Source of the DNA: CAYJAD01 sp964371225
Lineage (GTDB): Bacteria; Desulfobacterota; Desulfovibrionia; Desulfovibrionales; Desulfovibrionaceae
Length of the DNA stretch: 6,817 nucleotides
Direction of reading: 5' to 3'
NCBI GenBank assembly: GCA_964371225.1
Contig: CAYJNA010000121.1
Span: 1-6,817, forward strand
Each line of letters opens with the position of its first letter. The stretch's first letter is position 1. The notes under the pieces are model-generated. The model saw only the letters and a program-made list of their open reading frames with translations. It made no database searches and was not told the origin of the DNA. Positions 1 to 5,431 of this stretch are shown piece by piece. A program made the position numbers and the translations under genes.

Positions 1-117
1 GATATTTTTAAAACCATGAAAGCCTATGTGGGCGGTACACATAAAACCTATGCGCAAGATATTTTAACACGCTACTTTAGAGCACGTATGATGGTGGAGC
101 AAATGCGTGGAAGCTAA
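1..117 (+). CDS. C-terminal fragment of an unidentified protein
   Basis: Reading frame 1 is open from the first base and ends at TAA (115-117), giving the last 38 residues of a gene that begins outside the window. The fragment is basic and probably helical. It contains the stretch YVGGTHKTYAQD and ends in MVEQMRGS. A strong terminator begins 26 nt after the stop, which supports this being a real gene end. I do not recognise the family from so short a tail and assign no function. Confidence 0.7.
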   Translation, partial: DIFKTMKAYVGGTHKTYAQDILTRYFRARMMVEQMRGS

Positions 118-143
118 ATTTTAGCCTACAACACTATTTTATA

Positions 144-180
144 GGGTACTAGAATATTTCTAGTATCCTTTTTTATTTTT
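144..180 (+). terminator. Intrinsic terminator of the upstream partial gene
   Basis: An 11-bp stem (GGGTACTAGAA at 144-154 with TTCTAGTATCC at 158-168, one G-T wobble) has a 3-nt TAT loop. It is followed directly by six T and then ATTTTT. It separates the partial gene from the next gene on the same strand, which therefore needs its own promoter. Confidence 0.88.
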
Positions 181-202
181 ACACCTTGTTTATATCCTTA
201 TT

Positions 203-231
203 TTTTGTAAAGATGCCATAAAGCTTATACT
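203..231 (+). promoter_or_regulatory. Putative sigma70-type promoter of the secreted CBM-like protein gene
   Basis: TATACT at 226-231 matches the -10 consensus at five of six positions. The -35 region is poor: TTTTGT at 203-208 gives a 17-nt spacer, and TTGTAA at 205-210 is a better box but only 15 nt away. Transcription would start near 238, leaving a leader of about 22 nt before the ATG at 260. A promoter is needed here because of the terminator just upstream. The exact boxes are inferred. Confidence 0.45.
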
Positions 232-246
232 AAAAATAGTGCCATC

Positions 247-253
247 TAAGGAG
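247..253 (+). promoter_or_regulatory. Ribosome binding site fixing the start at 260
   Basis: TAAGGAG lies 6 nt before ATG 260. The same frame is open to a GTG at 239, but that codon would place the Shine-Dalgarno inside the coding region and has no site of its own. ATG 260 is therefore the start. Confidence 0.85.
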
Positions 254-259
254 AAAGTC

Positions 260-1084
260 ATGAAAAAAATTATTTTTTGCACCTTAATGCTTTGTCTCTT
301 TTGCAGTTTTTCCACCGCCAACGCACGCTCTTTTAAACAGGCCTGCGAAATTGCCCATATAGACCTTTCAGTTATGCAAAAGGATGGCCCTAACCAAGCC
401 CTTGAAGATACAATTCATGCTGAAATTGCTGACATGCTCATGGCAGCACAAGTCACAAATATCAAATACAGCACAGCGCAGTTAAAAGATTTCGCTAAAA
501 AAGGAAGACAAGTGGATCCTGATGGGCAGCCCACCATTTGGTCTCTTGTGGCTCTGGGGGCAAATTTAGATGCGCAAAAAATACGTGCCTTTTGCAGCCA
601 AAATCATACGCAAAGTGGCGTTATAGACCCCTATGCCCCCAGCGTAAGCAATGATGATATTGTGCTCTATCCCAAAGATGCTGACTTAGCCCTTGCCCCT
701 AACATTATTGTGGAACCGCAAAGTGCCCCTTTCAACTTAGGTGGCTGGAAAACCGATAATATGGTCATCTTTCGCATAAAAGTAAAACGCTCTGGAAACT
801 ATGCTGTTTATTTAGACTATAGCAAACCGCTTAGTGCCGGCTCCAGAGGGAAATTGTCTATTTTTGCGACAAAAGATGCGCAAACCGAAGAAATAGAGCC
901 CAATGCTCAAATAGAAAAGCTTTTACCCTATACAGGCTCTGACTGGAGTGAGTACGAAAGCGCCTATAACTTTGGTACCATAAGCCTGCAAGCGGGAGAA
1001 TATAACTTAGCTCTTGTGGATAAAGGAAATGAAAGCGATCGTTATGTTATGAACTTACGTAGAGTACACTTGAAAAAACAATAA
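260..1084 (+). CDS. Secreted protein with a CBM-like beta-rich C-terminal domain
   Basis: The product is 274 residues. An N-terminal signal peptide has a KK pair, a hydrophobic core and a likely cleavage after Ala22 (ANA|R), so the protein should be periplasmic or extracellular. Residues about 24-115 look helical and contain the only two cysteines of the mature protein, Cys29 and Cys112, which could form a disulfide. Residues about 148-271 alternate short hydrophobic strands with Gly, Asn and aromatic turns (GGWKTDN, YAVYLDYS, GSDWSEYES, AGEYNLALVDKG). This resembles the jelly-roll carbohydrate-binding modules of the CBM6/35 kind, which bind glycans through exposed aromatics. That likeness is by eye only. 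No catalytic domain is visible, so the protein may bind rather than cleave. It appears monocistronic, with a terminator on each side. There is no confident family name. Confidence 0.8.
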   Translation: MKKIIFCTLMLCLFCSFSTANARSFKQACEIAHIDLSVMQKDGPNQALEDTIHAEIADMLMAAQVTNIKYSTAQLKDFAKKGRQVDPDGQPTIWSLVALGANLDAQKIRAFCSQNHTQSGVIDPYAPSVSNDDIVLYPKDADLALAPNIIVEPQSAPFNLGGWKTDNMVIFRIKVKRSGNYAVYLDYSKPLSAGSRGKLSIFATKDAQTEEIEPNAQIEKLLPYTGSDWSEYESAYNFGTISLQAGEYNLALVDKGNESDRYVMNLRRVHLKKQ

Positions 1085-1156
1085 AGTGGATACTATAGAC
1101 GTATATTACTAAAAAAACGCGCGGAAACATATTTTTAAGCATCAGCGAAAAATTAA

Positions 1157-1211
1157 GGGCTTGCCCATGAAGTACTTCCTTCACTGGCAAGCCCCCTTTA
1201 TATATTTTTTA
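1157..1211. terminator. Bidirectional terminator between two convergent genes
   Basis: GGGCTTGCC (1157-1165) pairs perfectly with GGCAAGCCC (1186-1194). After a 2x2 internal mismatch the stem continues as TGAAG (1168-1172) with CTTCA (1179-1183), closing a 6-nt loop. On the + strand the hairpin is followed by CCTTTATATATTTTTT. On the - strand it is followed by TTAATTTTT. It can therefore end transcription of both the secreted-protein gene and metF, which face each other here. Confidence 0.85.
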
Positions 1212-1219
1212 TGCAGGAC

Positions 1220-2107
1220 TTAAATATACCCCTTCACCGCTTGCGCCAAGCGTAGACACAGTTCAGCTTTATTCAATGTATATAAATGAATGCCCGGAGC
1301 ACCACCCTCTATGAGCTGACGTATTTGCTGAATGGCAAAGGTAAGCCCTGCCTCACGCACAGCCTCTTCACCGCCTTTTTCATGGGCAGCTTCCAACTCC
1401 AAGTACAGCTTACCCGGTATATTGGCACCGCACATGGACAATAATACTTTTAAGGACGCTAAAGACTGAATAGGCAAAACACCCGGAATGACAGGTGTAT
1501 GTATATTTTCTTGGCGTAAAGCGTCTACAAAGTCAAAATATTCTCGCACATCAAAAAACACTTGTGTCACCACAAAGTCTGCACCGGCACGTACCTTTGA
1601 CAAAGTATAGGCACGATCCAAAGCAAAGGTAGGCGATTGCGGATGCGGCGCAGGATAGCCAGCCACAGCAACACCCATTTCCGGCTGCACGCGGCGCATA
1701 TAACGCACTAAATCTTCAGCATAGCGAAAGCCGCTCTCTTTTTCTGCCAAGGCGCAAGCTTCTTCTTGTCCCTTGGGGGCATCACCGCGTAAAGCCAATA
1801 CATTATCAATATTGCTTTGGCGTAAGCTTTGTAAAAAAGAGTTTATGCGTGCAGCATTGGCGCCTACACAAGTGAGATGCACCAAGGGCTCCAAATCCAT
1901 TTGACGTAAACGCTTGGCAATTTCTAAAGTATTATCTTGTGAAGAACCTCCAGCTCCATAGGTAACAGAAGCAAAAAGTGGCTCTAAACTTTTAAGCTTT
2001 TCCACACAGGAAAAAAAATCCGGCCATTGTTCTTGATTTTTAGGGGGGAAAAATTCTAGTGAAAAAAATGGCTTATTTGTATTTTTTAAGAGCTCTACTA
2101 TCTTCAT
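1220..2107 (-). CDS. metF: 5,10-methylenetetrahydrofolate reductase
   Basis: This cytoplasmic FAD enzyme reduces 5,10-methylene-THF to 5-methyl-THF, the methyl donor for methionine synthesis. The product is 295 residues, about the length of E. coli MetF (296), and spans the whole TIM-barrel family. Visible motifs are SLEFFPPK with the catalytic Glu18 (E. coli Glu28), VTYGAGGS at 48-55, LALRGD at 104-109 with the FAD/folate-site Asp109 (E. coli Asp120), AGYPAPHP at 149-156, ADFVVTQVFFD at 176-186, IPGVLPI at 207-213 and GAPGIHLYTLNK at 269-280. ATG 2107 is chosen because AAAAGGA lies 7 nt upstream. An in-frame TTG at 2134 would add nine residues but would bury that site. The gene is alone, divergent from the glycosidase-type gene, and has an operator-like dyad in its promoter. 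Confidence 0.96.
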   Translation of the reverse strand: MKIVELLKNTNKPFFSLEFFPPKNQEQWPDFFSCVEKLKSLEPLFASVTYGAGGSSQDNTLEIAKRLRQMDLEPLVHLTCVGANAARINSFLQSLRQSNIDNVLALRGDAPKGQEEACALAEKESGFRYAEDLVRYMRRVQPEMGVAVAGYPAPHPQSPTFALDRAYTLSKVRAGADFVVTQVFFDVREYFDFVDALRQENIHTPVIPGVLPIQSLASLKVLLSMCGANIPGKLYLELEAAHEKGGEEAVREAGLTFAIQQIRQLIEGGAPGIHLYTLNKAELCLRLAQAVKGYI

Positions 2108-2114
2108 GGTGACA

Positions 2115-2121
2115 TCCTTTT
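2115..2121 (-). promoter_or_regulatory. Ribosome binding site of metF
   Basis: Read on the - strand, AAAAGGA precedes the ATG at 2107 with 7 nt between. It decides the start in favour of ATG 2107 over the upstream in-frame TTG at 2134. Confidence 0.8.
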
Positions 2122-2136
2122 GTATGTGTTTCAAGA

Positions 2137-2164
2137 ACTATATCAATATAGCTTGATATGTCAA
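2137..2164 (-). promoter_or_regulatory. metF promoter, consensus -35 with near-consensus -10
   Basis: On the - strand TTGACA (2164-2159) is a perfect -35 box. It is followed after 16 nt by TATAGT (2142-2137), a five-of-six -10 box. Transcription would start near 2130, about 23 nt upstream of the metF ATG. The boxes overlap an inverted repeat, so this strong core promoter is probably under repression. Confidence 0.75.
2140..2159. promoter_or_regulatory. Operator-like dyad in the metF promoter, candidate SahR-type site
   Basis: ATATCAA (2140-2146) and TTGATAT (2153-2159) are perfect inverted 7-mers separated by 6 nt. They fill the spacer between the metF -35 and -10 boxes and overlap both edges. 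A third half-site follows: ATATCAATATAG (2140-2151) recurs as ATGTCAATATAG (2158-2169), 18 bp on. A dimeric repressor bound here would block RNA polymerase. In Desulfovibrionales the ArsR-family, S-adenosylhomocysteine-responsive SahR is known to control methionine-cycle genes including metF, so it is the first candidate. That assignment is inference from memory of the regulon, and no regulator gene is in the window. Confidence 0.6.
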
Positions 2165-2193
2165 TATAGTTTTTGCCTGTACGTAAAGACTTT

Positions 2194-2222
2194 TTGTTAA
2201 AACGAAATTGTGAAAATATTAG
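2194..2222 (+). promoter_or_regulatory. Weak candidate promoter of the glycosidase-type gene
   Basis: TTGTTA (2194-2199) and TATTAG (2217-2222) are separated by 17 nt, a plausible but sub-consensus sigma70 pair in the divergent intergenic region. It would give a leader of about 110 nt before ATG 2340. No better pair was seen closer to the gene. Confidence 0.3.
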
Positions 2223-2339
2223 CATAAAGACGCTTTGCAAAAAAACACTTTCCTGTTATTGGTACAACTACTGTGTGTACGAAGAAATGCTTTACAGAAA
2301 TTCACAATAAATTTTACCTGTATCAGTCACGGATGTACC

Positions 2340-3293
2340 ATGACCTCAAGCATTGATTTTACAAAGGCACTTTTTTCATGCCTTCTTGCGGGTTTGCTTT
2401 CTTCCATAAGCTTTCCTGCTCTTTGTTTTGCGCAGTCTGAAAAGCAAATTCTCACATCACACACTACAGATGGCGTTATCACCGCAACACCGCAACGCAT
2501 TACCGCTACTCTTCCGCAACCAAGCCCCAAACTCACTATTACCGCACCTTGGAAAAAGCTTGAACCAGGCTTGGAGCATGCTTCTTTTGCTTTACAAAAT
2601 ACCAAAGCCCCCAAAGCAAACTTGGAAGTGTTGCGTTTTGACCCCAAATACTTCCAATTTGTCTTACACAGCATTAGCGAAAAAGGCTGCTCACCTCAAA
2701 CCTTAAGCCAATGGGCCTCTGAGGCAGACACTGTGGCGGCCATTAATGCTAGTATGTATCTGCCCGATGGGCGTACCAGCACCGGCTATATGCGCAGTGG
2801 TACGCATCAAAATAATAAGCATATTGCCAAGTCTTTTGGAGCTTTCTTTTTGGCAGAACCCACCAAAACACATTTAGCCCCCGCTAAGCTATTGGAAAAA
2901 GATCAACCTAATACCTTAGAAACACTTGATGACTATGCTATAGTTATACAAAATTTTCGGCTCATCAACTCTAATAGAGAGATTTTATGGTCCAAAGGCG
3001 GACAAAAACACTCCATTGCCGCCGTGGGTGAAGATGGCCAAGGCAATATTTTATTCCTCCATTGCCGCCAACCCATAGAAGCCTATACTTTTGCCCAAGA
3101 GCTTTTACGCCTCCCCTTGGATGTACGTACTGTAATGTATGTGGAAGGCGGCGCGCAAGCAGGAATGGTCTTACGCCAAAACAATGAAAGTACCTTTTGG
3201 GGTGGTCGCCACCCTGCTGACGTGTTGCTGGGTTCTGTGGCTGTGGCCTTGCCTAATATTTTAGGGGTACGAAGAAAAAAAACCACTAATTGA
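2340..3293 (+). CDS. Exported phosphodiester glycosidase/DUF2233-family protein
   Basis: The product is 317 residues. A signal peptide (hydrophobic core about 10-28, likely cleavage after Ala31, CFA|Q) sends it to the periplasm. A Pro/Thr-rich linker (about 48-70) precedes one domain from about 71 to 305. The domain shows the family layout: AAINASMY (133-140) where relatives have INAGMF or INGGFF, QNFRLI (204-209), HSIAAVGEDGQG (224-235) and MYVEGGAQAGM (266-276) in place of the usual YLDG/NLDGG. This matches the NAGPA/DUF2233 fold (PF09992-like), some members of which cleave sugar phosphodiester or alpha-glycosidic links. The natural substrate is unknown. ATG 2340 has only a weak GGA 6 nt upstream. 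The frame stays open back to a TTG at 2235, but that extension lacks a ribosome site and would put a second hydrophobic stretch before the signal peptide. Confidence 0.8.
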   Translation: MTSSIDFTKALFSCLLAGLLSSISFPALCFAQSEKQILTSHTTDGVITATPQRITATLPQPSPKLTITAPWKKLEPGLEHASFALQNTKAPKANLEVLRFDPKYFQFVLHSISEKGCSPQTLSQWASEADTVAAINASMYLPDGRTSTGYMRSGTHQNNKHIAKSFGAFFLAEPTKTHLAPAKLLEKDQPNTLETLDDYAIVIQNFRLINSNREILWSKGGQKHSIAAVGEDGQGNILFLHCRQPIEAYTFAQELLRLPLDVRTVMYVEGGAQAGMVLRQNNESTFWGGRHPADVLLGSVAVALPNILGVRRKKTTN

Positions 3294-3304
3294 TAATTAT
3301 TCCT

Positions 3305-3339
3305 AATAAATATAGCTATCTATACTTATTGAGTTTTTT
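3305..3339 (+). terminator. A/T-rich intrinsic terminator after the glycosidase-type gene
   Basis: AATAAATATAG (3305-3315) pairs with CTATACTTATT (3320-3330), 10 of 11 positions, around a CTAT loop. GAG and six T follow. The stem has only one G-C pair, so it is weak and some read-through into the dfx operon is possible. Confidence 0.55.
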
Positions 3340-3345
3340 CAAAAA

Positions 3346-3405
3346 AAGCTAGACAGCTCTATGAAATTACTGTAGTTTTCCGTGAAGGCGCAAGCCTAAT
3401 AGCTT
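3346..3405 (+). other. Structured stretch upstream of dfx: possible three-way junction
   Basis: AAGCTA (3346-3351) can pair with TAGCTT (3400-3405), enclosing two shorter stems: ACAG (3353-3356) with CTGT (3370-3373), and AGGC (3386-3389) with GCCT (3394-3397) closed by a GCAA tetraloop of the stable GNRA type. It does not match a riboswitch class I can recognise, and the short stems could be chance. It lies between the preceding terminator and the dfx leader. I found no convincing -35/-10 pair in 3340-3480, so whether it is transcribed with dfx is unknown. Confidence 0.3.
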
Positions 3406-3422
3406 AATAATGGTTTAAGTTC

Positions 3423-3471
3423 ACAAGACCTACACAGTGGTTCATTCCATGGTCTTGTATGTATACAAAAC
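3423..3471 (+). promoter_or_regulatory. Overlapping inverted repeats in the dfx leader
   Basis: ACAAGACC (3423-3430) is perfectly complementary to GGTCTTGT (3451-3458), with a minor inner stem TGG/CCA at 3438-3449. The right arm is shared with a second dyad, TTGTAT (3455-3460) and ATACAA (3463-3468) around GT, extendable to 3452-3471 with one mismatch. The two pairings exclude each other. They end 9 nt before the dfx ribosome binding site. The short palindrome could also be a DNA operator. No T-run follows, so this is not a simple terminator. Confidence 0.45.
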
Positions 3472-3479
3472 TCAACAGA

Positions 3480-3486
3480 AGAGGGA
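3480..3486 (+). promoter_or_regulatory. Ribosome binding site of dfx
   Basis: AGAGGGA lies 4 nt before ATG 3491 (6 nt counted from AGAGG). It places the start at 3491 rather than at the in-frame ATG 3449 or GTG 3437, neither of which has a ribosome site. Confidence 0.75.
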
Positions 3487-3490
3487 TATT

Positions 3491-3865
3491 ATGACACAAG
3501 TTCTTGAAATGTACGCCTGTACTAAATGTAGTAATATTGTTGAAATCACACGCGCCGGCGTTCCCGCTCTTGCTTGTTGCGGTGAAGAGATGAAGCATCT
3601 TAAAGAGGGCGTAACCGATGCAGCCCAAGAAAAACACGTGCCCGTTATTGAAAAGACAGCTCAAGGTTATAAAGTTACCGTAGGTAGCGTTGCACACCCC
3701 ATGGAAGAAAAGCATTTTATTGAGTGGATTGAACTTATTGCTGACGGCGTAAGCTACACCAAGTTTTTAAAGCCAGGTGAAGCCCCTGAAGCTGAATTTT
3801 GCATTACAGCTGACACTGTGACAGCTCGTGAACATTGCAACCTTCATGGCCTTTGGAAATCTTAA
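3491..3865 (+). CDS. dfx: Desulfoferrodoxin (2Fe superoxide reductase)
   Basis: This cytoplasmic enzyme reduces superoxide to hydrogen peroxide without making O2, usually with rubredoxin as electron donor. The product is 124 residues, close to the 126 of D. vulgaris. The N-terminal desulforedoxin-like domain carries the four cysteines of the Fe(Cys)4 centre I: Cys10, Cys13, Cys29 and Cys30. The C-terminal domain carries the catalytic Fe(His)4Cys centre II: His49, His69, His75, Cys116 and His119. The active-site lid pair Glu47-Lys48 is present (EKHVPVIEK). These numbers coincide with those used for the well-studied D. baarsii enzyme. The segment HPMEEKHFIEWIEL is typical of the family. The usual CNLHGHW reads CNLHGLW here, a minor change outside the ligands. 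It is first in the operon, 17 nt before rub. The gene is also called rbo. Confidence 0.97.
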   Translation: MTQVLEMYACTKCSNIVEITRAGVPALACCGEEMKHLKEGVTDAAQEKHVPVIEKTAQGYKVTVGSVAHPMEEKHFIEWIELIADGVSYTKFLKPGEAPEAEFCITADTVTAREHCNLHGLWKS

Positions 3866-3866
3866 C

Positions 3867-3874
3867 AAAAGGAG
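3867..3874 (+). promoter_or_regulatory. Ribosome binding site of rub
   Basis: AAAAGGAG in the 17-nt dfx-rub gap, 8 nt before ATG 3883. It rules out the upstream in-frame ATG at 3835, which lies inside dfx. Confidence 0.85.
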
Positions 3875-3882
3875 AGGTTTTT

Positions 3883-4038
3883 ATGCAAAAGTATACATGT
3901 GATGTTTGTGGTTACGAGTATGACCCCGCCGCAGGTGACCCACCTCATGCACCTGAAGGCACTGCTTTTGAAAACTTGCCAGAAGATTGGGCTTGCCCCG
4001 TTTGTGGCGTAGACAAGAGCAACTTTAGCCCAAGCTAA
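3883..4038 (+). CDS. rub: Rubredoxin
   Basis: This small cytoplasmic electron carrier has one iron held by four cysteines. The product is 51 residues with the two CxxCG knuckles: Cys6-x-x-Cys9 (CDVCGYEYDP) and Cys38-x-x-Cys41 (CPVCGVDKSNF). The aromatic core residues Tyr4, Tyr11, Tyr13, Phe29, Trp36 and Phe48 are in place. The loop between GDP and GT (PHAPE) is one residue shorter than in D. vulgaris rubredoxin, one of the known loop-length variants. Placed between dfx and roo, it is the expected donor for both: superoxide reductase upstream and the oxygen reductase downstream. Transcription is probably shared with dfx. Whether it always continues into roo is less clear because of the hairpins that follow. 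Confidence 0.97.
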   Translation: MQKYTCDVCGYEYDPAAGDPPHAPEGTAFENLPEDWACPVCGVDKSNFSPS

Positions 4039-4053
4039 AAATTATATTCATTA

Positions 4054-4086
4054 CGTAAAGGCAGTATGTATTATACTGCCTTTACG
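4054..4086 (+). other. Perfect 14-bp stem-loop between rub and roo
   Basis: CGTAAAGGCAGTAT (4054-4067) pairs perfectly with ATACTGCCTTTACG (4073-4086) around a 5-nt loop, starting 15 nt after the rub stop. The bases that follow (CGCTACTACAAC) are not a T-run, so it does not look like a classical intrinsic terminator. It could stabilise the 3' end of a dfx-rub mRNA, be a processing site, or attenuate transcription into roo. Confidence 0.7.
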
Positions 4087-4099
4087 CGCTACTACAACA

Positions 4100-4140
4100 C
4101 CTTGCATGGAGCAAGGGCGAGTTCCAAGCTTTTCTGGAAC
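4100..4140 (+). repeat. Two further inverted repeats upstream of roo
   Basis: CCTTGC (4100-4105) pairs with GCAAGG (4111-4116) around ATGGA. GTTCCA (4121-4126) pairs with TGGAAC (4135-4140) around 8 nt. Together with the larger stem at 4054-4086 they fill the rub-roo gap. TATAAA at 4147-4152 is a possible -10 just downstream, but no good -35 is present at the right distance. The second dyad may therefore be an operator or activator site for a separate roo promoter, or simply RNA structure. Confidence 0.4.
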
Positions 4141-4178
4141 ATTTCCTATAAAGAGAAGCGTATTAAAGAGAGAAGAAA

Positions 4179-5378
4179 ATGCAACCAGTTGAAATTAAAA
4201 AAGACATTTATTGGATTGGCGCCGTTGACTATGATAACCGTGATTTTCACGGCTACTCTTTATCTCCTCGTGGTTCCACCTACAACGCCTATATGATTAA
4301 TGATACCAAAAAAGTTGTGGTAGACACTGTGGCCAACCATAGCGCAGGCACCATGCTCTGCCGTCTTGCTAAGATTTGCCCCTTAGAAGAAATTGACTAC
4401 CTCATTTGCAATCATATGGAACTTGACCACGCTGGCGCTTTGGCTGAAGTGGTAGAGCGTTGCAAGCCTGAAAAGATTTTCGTCTCCACCATGGGTATGA
4501 AATCTTTAGAAGGCTATTATCCTTCTAAAAATTGGCCTTTACAAGCTGTGAAAACCGGCGATGTTATTAATATTGGGCAAAGAAATTTACATTTTGTAGA
4601 AACACGCATGCTGCACTGGCCTGACAGCATGGTGACCTATGTGGCAGAAGATAAAGTTCTTTTCAGCAATGATGCCTTTGGACAAAATATTGCCTCCACA
4701 CAACGCTTTGGCGATGAATTTTGCCGTGAGCAAGTGTTGCAAGCTGTGAAAGAATATTATTACAATATTGTTCTGCCCTTCTCTCCTCAAGTGCTTAAAG
4801 CCATTGAAACTTTGGGTAGCCTTGAAATTGACATGATAGCCCCTGACCATGGGCTTATTCACCGCGGTGAAGAAAGTGTAAACTTTATTGTTAACGCCTA
4901 TAAAGATATGGCCTTACAAAAAACACAAAAGCGCGCTCTCATTGTCTATGACACCATGTGGCACACCACGGAGAAAATGGCCATGGCCATTGGCTCCGGC
5001 CTTGAAGAAATGGGTGTTCCCATTCGTCTTATGTCCTTAAAGCACAATCACCATAGTGCAGTTATGACAGAATTGGCCGATTGCGGCGCTGTTATTGTGG
5101 GTAGTCCTACGCATAATAACAATGTATTACCCTATGTGGCTTCCATGCTCACGTACATGAAAGGACTACGCCCACAAAACCGCGTAGGTGCAGCCTTTGG
5201 CTCCTATGGTTGGTCTGGCGAAAGCCCCAAAATAGTACACGAATGGCTGGCCTCCATGGGTATGGACATGGTGGGCAATCCTATCAAGCAACAGTGGGGC
5301 CCCACACATGATATGCTTAAAAGCTGCCACGAGCTTGGTAAAAACGTTGCTGAAGCTCTTATTAAAAAAATAGGCTAA
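4179..5378 (+). CDS. roo: Rubredoxin:oxygen oxidoreductase (class A flavodiiron protein)
   Basis: This cytoplasmic enzyme reduces O2 (in some relatives also NO) to water using electrons from rubredoxin. The product is 399 residues, against 402 for D. gigas Roo. Residues 1-250 form the metallo-beta-lactamase-like domain with the diiron ligands His79, Glu81 and Asp83 in HMELDH, then His146, Asp165 and His224 (PDHG). His84 is also present; its D. gigas equivalent is not bound to iron. Residues about 252-399 form the flavodoxin-like FMN domain, with the phosphate loop at YDTMWHTTEKM (257-267), SPTHNNNVLP (309-318) and GSYGWSGE (341-348). No fused rubredoxin domain is present, consistent with rub upstream. 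ATG 4179 follows a weak purine-rich ribosome site (AGAGAGAAG). The 140-nt gap to rub holds three inverted repeats, and a strong terminator follows 12 nt after the stop. Confidence 0.96.
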   Translation: MQPVEIKKDIYWIGAVDYDNRDFHGYSLSPRGSTYNAYMINDTKKVVVDTVANHSAGTMLCRLAKICPLEEIDYLICNHMELDHAGALAEVVERCKPEKIFVSTMGMKSLEGYYPSKNWPLQAVKTGDVINIGQRNLHFVETRMLHWPDSMVTYVAEDKVLFSNDAFGQNIASTQRFGDEFCREQVLQAVKEYYYNIVLPFSPQVLKAIETLGSLEIDMIAPDHGLIHRGEESVNFIVNAYKDMALQKTQKRALIVYDTMWHTTEKMAMAIGSGLEEMGVPIRLMSLKHNHHSAVMTELADCGAVIVGSPTHNNNVLPYVASMLTYMKGLRPQNRVGAAFGSYGWSGESPKIVHEWLASMGMDMVGNPIKQQWGPTHDMLKSCHELGKNVAEALIKKIG

Positions 5379-5390
5379 AAGCTTTCCACG

Positions 5391-5431
5391 AAAAGGCTGA
5401 TAAAAAGTTGCTTTTTATCAGCCTTTTTTTT
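5391..5431 (+). terminator. Strong intrinsic terminator of the dfx-rub-roo operon
   Basis: A perfect 16-bp stem (5391-5406 with 5412-5427) encloses a GTTGC loop. The stem core is GGCTGATAAAAA, and the run of eight T at 5424-5431 overlaps its right arm. The A-run on the left arm also gives a T-run on the - strand, but no gene approaches from that side. Confidence 0.93.

Noticed and set aside
2191..2222. Possible Rex-like half-sites TTGTTAA (2194-2200) and TTGTGAA (2208-2214) between metF and the divergent gene.
   Set aside because: They are direct repeats, and neither has the inverted TTMACAA partner at the spacing a Rex operator needs.
2235..2339. In-frame extension of the glycosidase-type gene from a TTG.
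   Set aside because: There is no ribosome site before the TTG, and it would place an extra hydrophobic, cysteine-containing stretch ahead of a normal signal peptide. ATG 2340 fits better.
2327..2674. A 115-codon open frame on the - strand.
   Set aside because: It lies opposite the glycosidase-type gene, has no ribosome site, and its translation looks like a shadow of the opposite strand.
3449..3490. Longer desulfoferrodoxin starting at ATG 3449.
   Set aside because: The extra 14 residues are not part of the known family, and the ribosome site at 3480-3486 points to ATG 3491, which gives exact family numbering of all metal ligands.
4066..4296. A 76-codon + strand ORF across the rub-roo gap.
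   Set aside because: It begins inside a hairpin, overlaps the start of roo in another frame, and has no ribosome site or recognisable product.
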